From: Paracoccaceae bacterium
GTDB taxonomy: Bacteria; Pseudomonadota; Alphaproteobacteria; Rhodobacterales; Rhodobacteraceae
NCBI GenBank assembly: GCA_016937725.1
Contig: JAFGVZ010000133.1
Coordinates: 1-34,627 of the forward strand
Length of the DNA: 34,627 nt
Direction of reading: 5' to 3'
Below are positions 1 through 9,260 of the stretch, in pieces. The translations under genes were made by a program, and so were the position numbers. The number at the start of each line of letters is the position of its first letter. Positions within the stretch are counted from its first letter, which is position 1. The notes beneath the pieces were generated by a model. That model did no database searches, was not told where the DNA came from, and was given only the letters and a program-made list of their open reading frames with translations.

Positions 1-1266
1 ATTGGGCGCCACCCCACGCAGATAGAACAGCGCAAAGCCAAACGGCGGCGTCAGGAAGCTGGTTTGCAGGTTGACCCCGATCATCACGCCCAGCCAGACC
101 GGATCGACCCCCAGCATCAGCAGCGTCGGCGCCGTGATGGGCAGAACGATGAAGATGATCTCGAACGTATCAAGGATAAAGCCAAGGATGAACATCAGGA
201 TCATCACGGTGATCATCGCACCCATCGCGCCGCCCGGCATGGCCGACAGGAATTCATGCACCAGATCGTCACCGCCCATTTGGCGGAACACGATGGCAAA
301 GACCGATGCGCCGAACAGGATGATGAAGATCATAGAGGTGATGACCGCCGTGCGCCGCGCCACATCGACGAAAATCTGCGTTTTCAGCCGCCCGCGCAGC
401 CCAGCCAAAATAGTGGCACCGACCGCCCCGACAGAGGCCGCTTCGGTCGGCGTGGCCACGCCGCCCAAGATGGACCCCAGCACCGCGAAAATCAGCAGCA
501 ATGGCGGGATCAGCGCGGTCACGATCTCACGGCCCAGACCAGCCTTTTCTTCGGGCGGGATAGGGGTGGCGGGGCAGCTTTCGGGCCGCACCACGGCCAT
601 GAACAGAATGTAGGCGATATACAGCGCCACCATCACCAGCCCCGGAATGAAGGCACCGGCGAACAGGTCACCGACCGACACGGTGGTCGGGGCGAAATTG
701 CCAAGGCTCATCTGCACTTGGCTGTGCATGCCCGCGATCATATCACCCATGAAGATCAGCACAGTCGAGGGCGGAATGATCTGACCCAAGGTGCCGCTGG
801 CACAGATGGCCCCACACGCCAGTTTCGGATCATACCCGGCGCGCATCATCGCGGGCAGGGAAATCAGCCCCATCGTCACCACGGTCGCGCCCACAACCCC
901 AGTGCTGGCCGCCAGAAGCGCGCCCACAAGGATGACCGAAATGCCAAGACCGCCGCGCATATTGCCAAACAAGCGGCCCATGGTGGACAGCAATTGCTCG
1001 GCGATATTGCTGCGTTCCAGCATCACCCCCATGAAGATGAACAAAGGCACCGCGACCAGCACTTCGTTCAGCATGTAGCCGGTGTAGCGGCCCGCCAGCG
1101 CGCGCAGGTTCGACATGTCGAACACGCCAAAGTAAAGGCCCGCAAAAGCGAACAGTATCGATGTGCCCGCCAGCGTGAACGCCACCGGAAAGCCCAGCAG
1201 CAGGAACCCGATCACGCCAAGGAACATTGTCCCGGCGAGGATTTCGCCAATCAGAACCGGATCCAT
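1..1266 (-). CDS. dctM: TRAP transporter large permease (DctM family), C-terminus cut by window edge
   Basis: Minus-strand reading from ATG at 1266 gives MDPVLIGEILAGTMFLGVIGFLLLGFPVAFTLAGTS... with hydrophobic DctM-like character; open to the window edge, so absent from the ORF track. Directly follows the small permease gene. Confidence 0.9.
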   Translation of the reverse strand, partial: MDPVLIGEILAGTMFLGVIGFLLLGFPVAFTLAGTSILFAFAGLYFGVFDMSNLRALAGRYTGYMLNEVLVAVPLFIFMGVMLERSNIAEQLLSTMGRLFGNMRGGLGISVILVGALLAASTGVVGATVVTMGLISLPAMMRAGYDPKLACGAICASGTLGQIIPPSTVLIFMGDMIAGMHSQVQMSLGNFAPTTVSVGDLFAGAFIPGLVMVALYIAYILFMAVVRPESCPATPIPPEEKAGLGREIVTALIPPLLLIFAVLGSILGGVATPTEAASVGAVGATILAGLRGRLKTQIFVDVARRTAVITSMIFIILFGASVFAIVFRQMGGDDLVHEFLSAMPGGAMGAMITVMILMFILGFILDTFEIIFIVLPITAPTLLMLGVDPVWLGVMIGVNLQTSFLTPPFGFALFYLRGVAPN

Positions 1267-1267
1267 G

Positions 1268-1849
1268 TCAGGTTTTCTCCAACTCGTATTGGTAGCGGTA
1301 ATCTTCGGGCACAAGGTCTTCGCGGCCCGCGATAATCAGGATGGACCGGATCGCCATGGCAACGCCTTGCAACGCGATCAGCGCAGCGAAGACCAGAATG
1401 AAGCTTTTCAGCACGAACAGGCCGGGCATCCCGCCGGGGTTGGCAGACCCTTCAAGCAACCCGATGGACCGGTTGACAAAAGTGAAGGAATAAATCCAGA
1501 CCACGGCAGCGAAGGGCATGAGGAATACACAAACACCAATCAGGTCCATCCACGCCTTGCGCAGGGTGCTGGCGGGGCGAAAGAAGATATCCACCCGCAC
1601 ATGGTCGTTGCGATACAGGCCATAGCCCGCGACGGCGGTGAACATCACACCATTCATCCATGGATACAAGTCTTGCATCCACAGCCGTGTATTGGCGAAC
1701 AGATAGCGTTCGACCACGACCCAGAAACACACAAGAACAATACCCACCGACAACCACATAAAGGTGTTGCCCACCAAACGGTTCAAGGCGTTGATCGCTT
1801 TCATCAGTGCAGCGAGTGCGGTCATCTTGGCCCTCGTGATCGGGTGCAT
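1268..1849 (-). CDS. dctQ: TRAP transporter small permease (DctQ family)
   Basis: 193 aa, four hydrophobic segments, 'RNDHVRVDIFF' DctQ-type motif; located between DctP and DctM genes. Confidence 0.9.
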   Translation of the reverse strand: MHPITRAKMTALAALMKAINALNRLVGNTFMWLSVGIVLVCFWVVVERYLFANTRLWMQDLYPWMNGVMFTAVAGYGLYRNDHVRVDIFFRPASTLRKAWMDLIGVCVFLMPFAAVVWIYSFTFVNRSIGLLEGSANPGGMPGLFVLKSFILVFAALIALQGVAMAIRSILIIAGREDLVPEDYRYQYELEKT

Positions 1850-1859
1850 GGTTGCCCAA

Positions 1860-1886
1860 AAGGCCCCGGCTCAGGTCCGGGGCCTT
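1860..1886. repeat. Palindrome AAGGCCCCGG-CTCAGGT-CCGGGGCCTT between dctP and dctQ; terminator-like on the minus strand
   Basis: 10-bp perfect arms 1860-1869/1877-1886; on the minus strand followed by TTTT. Shares core and 7-nt spacer with the palindromes at 25541-25562 and 25581-25603. Confidence 0.75.
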
Positions 1887-1909
1887 CGGGGTGGTTTTAA
1901 CGGGTAGCC

Positions 1910-3019
1910 CTAGCCGAGGTCCGAAATATCGAAATATTTCTGACGGGCCAGAGCATAGGTCAGGTCGGTCCGCTCGGTGCGGGTGCGCAGAACGTTCAGG
2001 TTGCTGATGTAGCTTTGCGCAACCTTCTTGGTCAGTTCATCCCCACCTTCAAGGATTTCGCTCAGCAGCTCTTTCGCGGCATTCGCGCCACCCTGCCAGA
2101 TTTCCTCGGGCCAGTTTTCGTGCACGATCACACCGTGGTTATCGACCATGTCGGCCAGCGCGATCGGGTCGTTGGCGTAGAATTCCGACGGCACCTGATC
2201 GTATTCCGCTTGGCAGGCATCGCGCACAATGGCTTGCAGGTTGGCGGGCAGCGCCTGATACTTGGCCTTGTCCACGACAACCTCGGTCGCCAGACCCGGC
2301 TCGTTGAACGAGCTGGTGTAATAATGCTTGCGCAACTGGTGGAAGCCCAGAGCGCGGTCGTTATAGGGGCCGACGAATTCGGCGGCATCTAGCGCGCCCG
2401 ATTGCAGCGCTGCGAAAATCTCGCCACCCGCAAGGTTGGTTACCGACGCGCCCATCTTCTGCCAGACCTGACCACCCAAGCCGGGGGTGCGGAAGCGCAG
2501 GCCCTGAATATCGGCCAGCCCGGTCAGTTCATTGGCAAACCAGCCACCAGCCTGCGTGCCGGTGTCGCCCGACAAGAAGCCCTGAACGCCGAACTGGTCA
2601 TAGACCTCGTCCCACAATTCCTGACCGCCACCATAGCGCACCCATGCCGCCAATTCGCGGCTGGTCATGCCGAAAGGCACGCCGGTGAAGAAGGACAGGC
2701 CGACAGATTTGTTCTGCCAGTAATAGGCCGCGCCGTGGCTCATCTCGGCCGAGCCGTCGATGACTGCATCCAGCGATTGCAGCGCCGGAACCATTTCACC
2801 AGCGGCGAACACTTCCACGGTCAGCGCGCCATCGGATGCGGCGGTGATGCGGTCGGCCACGCGCTGCGCGCCGGTGCCCAGACCGGGGAAATTTCGCGGC
2901 CAAGTGGTGACCATGCGCCACGTGATACGGCCTTGCGCAACAGCCGGTGCGGCCAGCGTAGAGGCAGCGGCAGCAGAGCCACCCAGCGCCGATGTTTTCA
3001 AAAAGGAACGACGATCCAT
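1910..3019 (-). CDS. dctP: TRAP transporter substrate-binding protein (DctP family, TakP-like)
   Basis: 369 aa; Tat-like signal 'DRRSFLKTSALGGSAAAASTLAAPAVAQ'; 'TTWPRNFPGLGTGA', 'AAGEMVPALQSLDAV', 'FVGPYNDRALGFHQLRKHYYTSSFNEPG' resemble 2-oxoacid-binding TakP proteins. Confidence 0.9.
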   Translation of the reverse strand: MDRRSFLKTSALGGSAAAASTLAAPAVAQGRITWRMVTTWPRNFPGLGTGAQRVADRITAASDGALTVEVFAAGEMVPALQSLDAVIDGSAEMSHGAAYYWQNKSVGLSFFTGVPFGMTSRELAAWVRYGGGQELWDEVYDQFGVQGFLSGDTGTQAGGWFANELTGLADIQGLRFRTPGLGGQVWQKMGASVTNLAGGEIFAALQSGALDAAEFVGPYNDRALGFHQLRKHYYTSSFNEPGLATEVVVDKAKYQALPANLQAIVRDACQAEYDQVPSEFYANDPIALADMVDNHGVIVHENWPEEIWQGGANAAKELLSEILEGGDELTKKVAQSYISNLNVLRTRTERTDLTYALARQKYFDISDLG

Positions 3020-3114
3020 TCTTACTCCTCCCGAGTTATTTTATCGGGCATTCCAATGCCCGTGCGCGATGTTAGAGCATACAGCAGCGGTGGAGTGAAT
3101 AAAAAATCTTACCA

Positions 3115-3130
3115 ATGTTATCGGTAACGT
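3115..3130. promoter_or_regulatory. Candidate LacI/GntR-type operator ATGTTATCGGTAACGT upstream of dctPQM
   Basis: Near-palindromic 16-mer about 95 bp upstream of the dctP start; resembles known LacI-family operators (ATGTTACCGGTAACAT type). No regulator in window. Confidence 0.4.
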
Positions 3131-3144
3131 CGCGGATGCGGCGC

Positions 3145-4047
3145 CTAGCCGCCGAAATGCGACAGGCCGCGCTTTGCTGCCAGCGCTATCTGACGTTGCC
3201 GTTCGCGGAACCCATCGCGGCGCTCTGGCGTGAATTCATTGACGCAGTGATGGCATTGCACGCCCTCTTCGTAGTCCGGGCGCTTGGTGTCTTCGGGCCA
3301 AAGCGGACGGCGGCAAGCGTGGCACATGATATGTGGGCCGGGTTTCAGCCCATGTTCGACAGAGACACGCTGGTCAAACACGAAACACGCGCCCTGCCAC
3401 AGGCTTTGCTCTGGCGGCACCTCTTCCAGATATTTCAGAATGCCGCCTTTCAGGTGGTAAACATCCGTCACTCCCTGCCCCAACAGGTAATTGGTCGATT
3501 TCTCGCACCGAATGCCGCCGGTGCAGAACATGGCAATCCGCTTGTTGTGAAAACGGTGGCGATTTTCCTCCCACCACCCTGGAAATTCACCGAACGCCTT
3601 GGTGCCGGGATCTATCGCACCTTCAAACGTGCCGATGGCCACCTCGTAATCGTTGCGCGTGTCGATCACGGCCACATCGGGCGCGCTGATCAGCGCGTTC
3701 CAATCGGCGGGGTCCACATAATGCCCGGTGCCCGCGCGCGGGTCGACATCGGGCTGGCCCATCGTCACGATCTCACGTTTCAGGCGCACTTTCATGCGGC
3801 CGAAGGGCATGTCGGGGGTGTGGCTTTCTTTCCACTCCAGCGCGGCGCAACCGGGCAGCGCCCGGATATGCGCCAGCACCGCGTCGACGCCGTCGCGCGG
3901 ACCTGCAATGGTGCCGTTGATGCCTTCCTGCGCCAGCAGAAGCGAGCCCTTCACACCCGTCGCGCAGCACAAAGCTGCCAACGGCGCTTTCAGCGCAGCA
4001 GGGTCATTAAACCGGGTGAAATGATAAAGTGCGGCCACGGTAAACAT
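3145..4047 (-). CDS. trhO: Rhodanese-domain tRNA uridine hydroxylase TrhO (YceA family)
   Basis: 300 aa; rhodanese active-site loop '[20 protein letters not shown]', '[14 protein letters not shown]', C-terminal Cys-rich 'CHACRRPL...CHHC'. Confidence 0.93.
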   Translation of the reverse strand: MFTVAALYHFTRFNDPAALKAPLAALCCATGVKGSLLLAQEGINGTIAGPRDGVDAVLAHIRALPGCAALEWKESHTPDMPFGRMKVRLKREIVTMGQPDVDPRAGTGHYVDPADWNALISAPDVAVIDTRNDYEVAIGTFEGAIDPGTKAFGEFPGWWEENRHRFHNKRIAMFCTGGIRCEKSTNYLLGQGVTDVYHLKGGILKYLEEVPPEQSLWQGACFVFDQRVSVEHGLKPGPHIMCHACRRPLWPEDTKRPDYEEGVQCHHCVNEFTPERRDGFRERQRQIALAAKRGLSHFGG

Positions 4048-4143
4048 GCACCCGCTTTACTGCGTGCCTTGCTGTCGCGCAAGATCGGCGGCATTGACGT
4101 GCGCCCGCCCGCCCCTTAGCCCTATGCCAAAAGGAGTGCCGCC

Positions 4144-4740
4144 ATGCCCCATGCCCTGATCGTCATCGACCTGCAAAACGACTTCTGCCCCGGCGGCGCT
4201 TTGGCTGTGGCCGAGGGCAACCAGATCGTGCCCGGCGTGAATGCTCGCATGGCAGAGGCAGAGGCCGTTATCCTGACGCAAGACTGGCACCCGGCGGACC
4301 ATAGCTCTTTCGCCAGCCAGCATATGGGCCGCGCGCCGATGGAGGTGATCGACATGCCCTATGGCCCGCAAGTGCTGTGGCCCGATCATTGCGTGCAGGG
4401 GTCGCAGGGCGCGGCGTTCCATGCAGGGCTGACCACCGACCGCGCCGACCTGATTATCCGCAAAGGATTCCGCCGCCAGATCGACAGCTATTCCGCGTTT
4501 TATGAGAATGACCAGAAAACCCCCACGGGGTTAGAGGGCTACCTGCGCACGCGCAGGTTGACAGAATTGGAATTCGTGGGGCTTGCCACCGATTTCTGCG
4601 TGGCGTGGTCGGCGATTGATGCCGCCAAGCTGGGCTTCAAGGTGCGGGTGCTGACCAGCCTGTGCCGAGGCATAGACCTTGACGGGTCCATGGCCAAGGC
4701 CGCAGAGCAAATGCGCGCCGCTGGCATCGAGTTGGTCTGA
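4144..4740 (+). CDS. pncA: Nicotinamidase
   Basis: 198 aa; 'ALIVIDLQNDFCPGGALAV', 'TQDWHPADHSSFAS', 'GLATDFCVAWSAIDA' isochorismatase-like catalytic motifs; followed directly by pncB. Confidence 0.95.
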   Translation: MPHALIVIDLQNDFCPGGALAVAEGNQIVPGVNARMAEAEAVILTQDWHPADHSSFASQHMGRAPMEVIDMPYGPQVLWPDHCVQGSQGAAFHAGLTTDRADLIIRKGFRRQIDSYSAFYENDQKTPTGLEGYLRTRRLTELEFVGLATDFCVAWSAIDAAKLGFKVRVLTSLCRGIDLDGSMAKAAEQMRAAGIELV

Positions 4741-4743
4741 CCC

Positions 4744-6033
4744 ATGGATATCGCCACCCGCGTCTATAACCACCGCTGGAAGCTGGACCCGATTGTCCGT
4801 TCCCTGATCGACACCGATTTCTACAAATTGCTGATGTGCCAATCGGTCTTTACCAACCGGCCCGACACGCGCGTGACCTTCAGCCTGATCAACCGCGCAA
4901 CCGAAGTGCCGCTGGCCAAGCTGATTGACGAAGGCGAATTGCGCGAACAATTGGACCATATCCGCACCCTGCGCCTGTCGCGCGGCGAATCGACCTTCCT
5001 GCGCGGCAACACGTTTTACGGCAAACGCCAGATGTTCCGCCCCGATTTCATGGAATGGTTCGAGAATTTCCAACTGCCGCCCTACCAACTGGACCGGGTC
5101 GGTGACCAGTATGAGCTTACCTTCGAAGGGTCATGGCCCGAAGCCATGCTGTGGGAAATCCCGGCGCTTGCCGTGCTGATGGAACTGCGCTCGCGCGCCG
5201 TGCTGGGGCAGATGAAACGGTTCGAATTGCAGGTGCTCTATGCCCGCGCGATGACGCGCGTTTGGGAAAAGATCGAACGTCTGCAAGCTCTGGAGGGGTT
5301 GCGCATTGCGGATTTCGGCACACGGCGGCGGCACAGCTTTTTGTGGCAAGACTGGTGCGTGCAGGCCATGCAAGAAGGGCTGGGCACGCGGTTTATCGGC
5401 ACCTCGAACTGCCTGATCGCCATGCGCCGAGAGGTTGAGGCCATCGGCACCAACGCCCATGAATTGCCCATGGTCTACGCGGCGTTGGCCCCCGATGACG
5501 CGGCGCTGGCCCAAGCCCCCTACCGCGTGCTGGCCGATTGGCAGGCAGAGCATTCGGGCAACCTGCGCATTATCCTGCCCGACACCTACGGCACCCAAGG
5601 CTTTCTGGACCGCGCACCCGACTGGCTGGCCGACTGGACCGGAATCCGCATTGATTCGGGCGCGCCCGAAGCCGGGGCCGAAGCCGCGATCCGTTGGTGG
5701 CAGGCCCACGGGCAAGACCCGCGCGAAAAACTTGTCATCTTCTCTGACGGGCTGGATGTAGACCGGATAGAGGCGCTGCATCAGCAATTCGCAGGCCGGG
5801 TGAAAGTCAGCTTTGGCTGGGGCACGCTGCTGACCAATGATTTCCGTGGCTTGGCAGAGGGCGACGGGCTGGCCCCGTTCAGCTTGGTGTGCAAGGCCAT
5901 AAGCGCCGATGGGCGGCCCACGGTCAAACTGTCAGACAATCCGAACAAGGCGATGGGGCCAGAGGCGGAAATCGCGCGTTACAAGCGGGTTTTCGATGTG
6001 GGCACACAACAGGCAGACGCGGTTACTGTGTAA
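4744..6033 (+). CDS. pncB: Nicotinate phosphoribosyltransferase
   Basis: 429 aa; '[16 protein letters not shown]', '[19 protein letters not shown]', '[10 protein letters not shown]', '[11 protein letters not shown]'. Confidence 0.95.
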   Translation: MDIATRVYNHRWKLDPIVRSLIDTDFYKLLMCQSVFTNRPDTRVTFSLINRATEVPLAKLIDEGELREQLDHIRTLRLSRGESTFLRGNTFYGKRQMFRPDFMEWFENFQLPPYQLDRVGDQYELTFEGSWPEAMLWEIPALAVLMELRSRAVLGQMKRFELQVLYARAMTRVWEKIERLQALEGLRIADFGTRRRHSFLWQDWCVQAMQEGLGTRFIGTSNCLIAMRREVEAIGTNAHELPMVYAALAPDDAALAQAPYRVLADWQAEHSGNLRIILPDTYGTQGFLDRAPDWLADWTGIRIDSGAPEAGAEAAIRWWQAHGQDPREKLVIFSDGLDVDRIEALHQQFAGRVKVSFGWGTLLTNDFRGLAEGDGLAPFSLVCKAISADGRPTVKLSDNPNKAMGPEAEIARYKRVFDVGTQQADAVTV

Positions 6034-6158
6034 ACTTCGCGGAAACCATCCCGGCATGAATCAGCGCAGAGCACGCGTCCTCTCTCCGATTTTTGGTGAC
6101 AGGTGTCCCGACCTGTGGTGCAATCAAACTGTCGCAATCAGAGAAGGAGGACACTCGA

Positions 6159-6326
6159 ATGTCACTAAACTCGCACCTTGCAGCGCTCCGCGAGAAACAC
6201 GCGCATCTCTCTGAAAAGGTCGACATGATCCAACGAAGCCCCGGAAGCAGCGATCTAGAGATTGCCAGCCTGAAAAAGCAAAAACTGCGGCTGAAGGAAG
6301 AAATCGAACGCCTGTCACACGCCTGA
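6159..6326 (+). CDS. DUF465 (YdcH-like) small coiled-coil protein
   Basis: 55 aa MSLNSHLAALREKHAHLSEKVDMIQRSPGSSDLEIASLKKQKLRLKEEIERLSHA; 'GAGAAGGAGG' RBS at 6141-6150. The ORF-track start at 6093 is probably too early. Confidence 0.88.
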   Translation: MSLNSHLAALREKHAHLSEKVDMIQRSPGSSDLEIASLKKQKLRLKEEIERLSHA

Positions 6327-6349
6327 CACTTATGCCATATCCACACGAG

Positions 6350-6368
6350 CGGCCCGCATTGCGGGCCG
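6350..6368 (+). terminator. Rho-independent terminator after the DUF465 gene
   Basis: CGGCCCGC-ATT-GCGGGCCG followed by TTTTCTTTT. Confidence 0.85.
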
Positions 6369-6393
6369 TTTTCTTTTCGCTTGCCAGCCGCCC

Positions 6394-8415
6394 CTAATTG
6401 CCGCCGAACAATCCGCGCAGGCCTTGGTTTAGCTCCTCGCCAATCCGCTGCTCGACCCCGCGCCGAACCGTGTCTTCCAACGATTCGCCTTCTTGGCGCT
6501 CCACGCCCAACTCGCTTTGAATGCGGGCTTCCGCCTCGGCGCGGGCTTGATCTTCCAAGCGCTGCGCCTCTTCACGGGCCAAGGCTTCCAGCCGTTCGCG
6601 TTCTTCTTCCAAACGCTCGCGCGCCAAGGCTTCCATGTCCAAGCGGAAGCGCGGCGCGCTCCACGGGCCTGTCACGATCAACGGCACGCGCAGGGCGTTC
6701 CCATCGGCATCGCGCAAGGCAGACGGGACAATGCGGTATTCCAAGGTCTGCGCGCCAACGCCGACCTGCCCGCGCCCCTCGACCTGCACCCTTGGAGAGA
6801 CGAGTTGCAGGTCATCATTGCTGAGCACCCCACCCGCCATGGTGAAACTGCCGCTAATGCTTTCGTAAATGGTGCTCGACCCTTCGCCCATATAGCCAAG
6901 GTCCAGATTGCGCAGCATACCCGCCAGATCGAGGCCCAATATCTCGCCTTGCGAAAACGCGATCGCGCCTTGGCCCTGCAAACTGTTCATGATTGCATGC
7001 AGGCTGTTGCCGGACCCAAGCAGGTCGATCTGGGCCTGGGCAGTGCCGTTCAGGCGCTCGAACCCCGCCGTATCGCGCAGAGCTTGCAGCAAGCTTATTC
7101 CATCCGCTTGGATATCTGCCCGGACCGAAAGGCCGCTGCGATTATTGGCCACGAAAGACCCGGTCACATTGCCACCAAAGACGCGCGCTTCGCGAATCTC
7201 GATCACGGCGCGGGCATTCTCGATCGTGGTGCGCAGACGGATCGGGCCGAATGTGCCGCTATCGCTGCGCAATTCGCCCATGTTCAGCGCAATTTCACCA
7301 TCAACCGCCCCAAGGGCCGAAGCATCAATCGGATCGCGCGACCAGCCTTGCGCGGTCTCTGCACTGGCGCTGCCCGCGCCGCCGCCCATGCCGCGCAGAT
7401 CGACCATGGGGATGGACACTTGCGCATTCACCACAGGGCGCGCCCCGCCCAACGTAATATCAGCCGCTCCGCTGGCCTGTAGATCACCCGCGCGAGCGTC
7501 AACCTCGCGCAAGAAAACCTGCCCGTTCGCGGTGCGGGTGATCTGTGCGTCAACAGATACCGGGCGATATGCGGCGGGCAAATCGCCCCCGGATTGCCCC
7601 AAGGCGGCCAGAACCGGCGCCAGCGCGGGCAGCGTGCCTTGCACGCGCCCTTCAAGAACCAGATCGGTCAGGGCCGTGCGCCCTTCGAAACTGGCCTCTG
7701 CCCCGGCGATTTCGGCGCTCAAAGCGATGGTGGTCAAGCTACCGCCCATCAGCGCCGCTGCATTACCCGCCCGCAAGGCTACGGCCACAGGCTGGCCATT
7801 CAGCCGCGCCTGCGCATCCAGCGCAAGCGGGCCATCCATTGCGGGCATGTTGAGCGTGGCCTCCAGCCCCGCCACCTCTAACGACATATCGGTGGTTTCA
7901 TCCACATAGCGCAGGGTGCCATCGACGATCCGAGCCTCTGCCAATGACAAGTCGCGCAGCGTGCCACCCGCCGCGCCCTCTGAAGCGCCCTGTGGGGCAC
8001 TCTCTGCCGCCGCGCCGGGTGCGCCAAACTCCCATGTTGCGCGCCCATCCGCCGCACGCCGCAACGTGACGACCGGGGATTGCAGCACAACCCGCTGCAC
8101 CGCAACAGTGCCGGAAAACAGCGACACAAGATCAACGCCGATATCCATCTCGGCGGCTTGTAACAGCGCACCCTCGCCCGCCCAGGCGGGGTTGCCGATG
8201 GTAATGTCTTGCGCGCGCGCGCCCAGAACCGGGAACACGCTCAGCCCAATTTCACCGCCAATGGTCAGGGGCCGACCGGTCGCCGCCTCGAATTGTTGCG
8301 CGGCAAGGTTTGCCAGCCGTTCTGTCGGGACAAGAAAAATTGCCACCCCCAGCAACAGCACAAGGCCCAGAACGGCCACGAACACGGCTTTGATCAAGCG
8401 CATGAAAAACTCCAC
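6394..8415 (-). CDS. AsmA family protein
   Basis: 673 aa; N-terminal TM 'VFVAVLGLVLLLGVAIFLVP', 'LTIGGEIGLSVFPVLGARAQDITIGNP' AsmA N-domain, AsmA-2 C-domain ('NSLQGQGAIAFSQGEILGLDLAGMLRNL'), charged helical tail. Confidence 0.88.
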   Translation of the reverse strand: MEFFMRLIKAVFVAVLGLVLLLGVAIFLVPTERLANLAAQQFEAATGRPLTIGGEIGLSVFPVLGARAQDITIGNPAWAGEGALLQAAEMDIGVDLVSLFSGTVAVQRVVLQSPVVTLRRAADGRATWEFGAPGAAAESAPQGASEGAAGGTLRDLSLAEARIVDGTLRYVDETTDMSLEVAGLEATLNMPAMDGPLALDAQARLNGQPVAVALRAGNAAALMGGSLTTIALSAEIAGAEASFEGRTALTDLVLEGRVQGTLPALAPVLAALGQSGGDLPAAYRPVSVDAQITRTANGQVFLREVDARAGDLQASGAADITLGGARPVVNAQVSIPMVDLRGMGGGAGSASAETAQGWSRDPIDASALGAVDGEIALNMGELRSDSGTFGPIRLRTTIENARAVIEIREARVFGGNVTGSFVANNRSGLSVRADIQADGISLLQALRDTAGFERLNGTAQAQIDLLGSGNSLHAIMNSLQGQGAIAFSQGEILGLDLAGMLRNLDLGYMGEGSSTIYESISGSFTMAGGVLSNDDLQLVSPRVQVEGRGQVGVGAQTLEYRIVPSALRDADGNALRVPLIVTGPWSAPRFRLDMEALARERLEEERERLEALAREEAQRLEDQARAEAEARIQSELGVERQEGESLEDTVRRGVEQRIGEELNQGLRGLFGGN

Positions 8416-8507
8416 TCTCTGCTTGGCCCAAGCCTAACGGCCCGACAAGTGCTTGTCTTTCACAAATTCGATGGCAAAACTCGCGCCACAGGCAAAGGGA
8501 GGGACAT

Positions 8508-9260
8508 ATGGCAGACCCAAAAGTGGCGCTGGTCACGGGGGCCGCGCGCGGCATCGGGCTGGCCACGGCGCAGGATTTCGCGGCACAGGGCTGGCGCGTT
8601 GTTCTGTTGGACCGCGACCACGACGAATTGGCAAGCGCCGTGGCGCTGGTGCCGGGCGCGTCTGGCGTGATCTGCGACATCTCGGTCCCCGACGCGGTTA
8701 CGGCAGCTTTCGCAGCACTCGACCGGCTGGATTGCCTTGTGAACAACGCAGGTGTCGCGCATTTCGGACCGATAGAGGATTGCGATTTCACCCTATGGCG
8801 CAATGTCATGGCCACCAATCTGGACGGCACGTTCCTGTGCTCTCAGGCCGCTTTGCCGCTTCTGAAAGCCAGCAAGGGCAGCATCGTGAATATCGCCTCC
8901 ATCTCTGGGCTGCGCGCATCCACCTTGCGGGTGGCCTATGGCACGTCCAAGGCTGCCGTCATTCAATTGACCAAACAGCAGGCGGCGGAACTGGGTGAAT
9001 ACGGCATCCGCGCGAATTGCGTCTGCCCCGGCCCGGTGCGCACCAAGCTTGCGATGGCGGTGCACAGCCAAGAGATTATTGACGCTTATCACGACGCAAT
9101 CCCGCTCAATCGCTACGGGTCCGAAGCGGAAATCGCCGCCGCGATCACTTTTCTCGCTTCTGACCGGGCAAGCTATATCACGGGGCAAATTCTGGCCGCC
9201 GATGGCGGGTTTGACAGCACCGGCGTCGGCCTGCCCGCGCTGCGAAAGGACGCGCCATGA
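8508..9260 (+). CDS. Short-chain dehydrogenase/reductase (classical SDR)
   Basis: 250 aa; 'TGAARGIG', 'NNAG', 'YGTSK' catalytic motif, 'PGPVRT'. Confidence 0.93.
   Translation: MADPKVALVTGAARGIGLATAQDFAAQGWRVVLLDRDHDELASAVALVPGASGVICDISVPDAVTAAFAALDRLDCLVNNAGVAHFGPIEDCDFTLWRNVMATNLDGTFLCSQAALPLLKASKGSIVNIASISGLRASTLRVAYGTSKAAVIQLTKQQAAELGEYGIRANCVCPGPVRTKLAMAVHSQEIIDAYHDAIPLNRYGSEAEIAAAITFLASDRASYITGQILAADGGFDSTGVGLPALRKDAP

Noticed and set aside
64-1335. 423-aa plus-strand ORF (MQVDPDHHAQPD...)
   Set aside because: Antisense to the dctM frame; His/Arg/Asp/Gln-rich composition typical of shadow ORFs in GC-rich DNA, no recognisable domain.
6099-6116. ACAGGT-GTCCCG-ACCTGT inverted repeat between pncB and the DUF465 gene
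   Set aside because: Short 6-bp stem, no T-tract, no matching copy elsewhere in the window noticed; likely chance.
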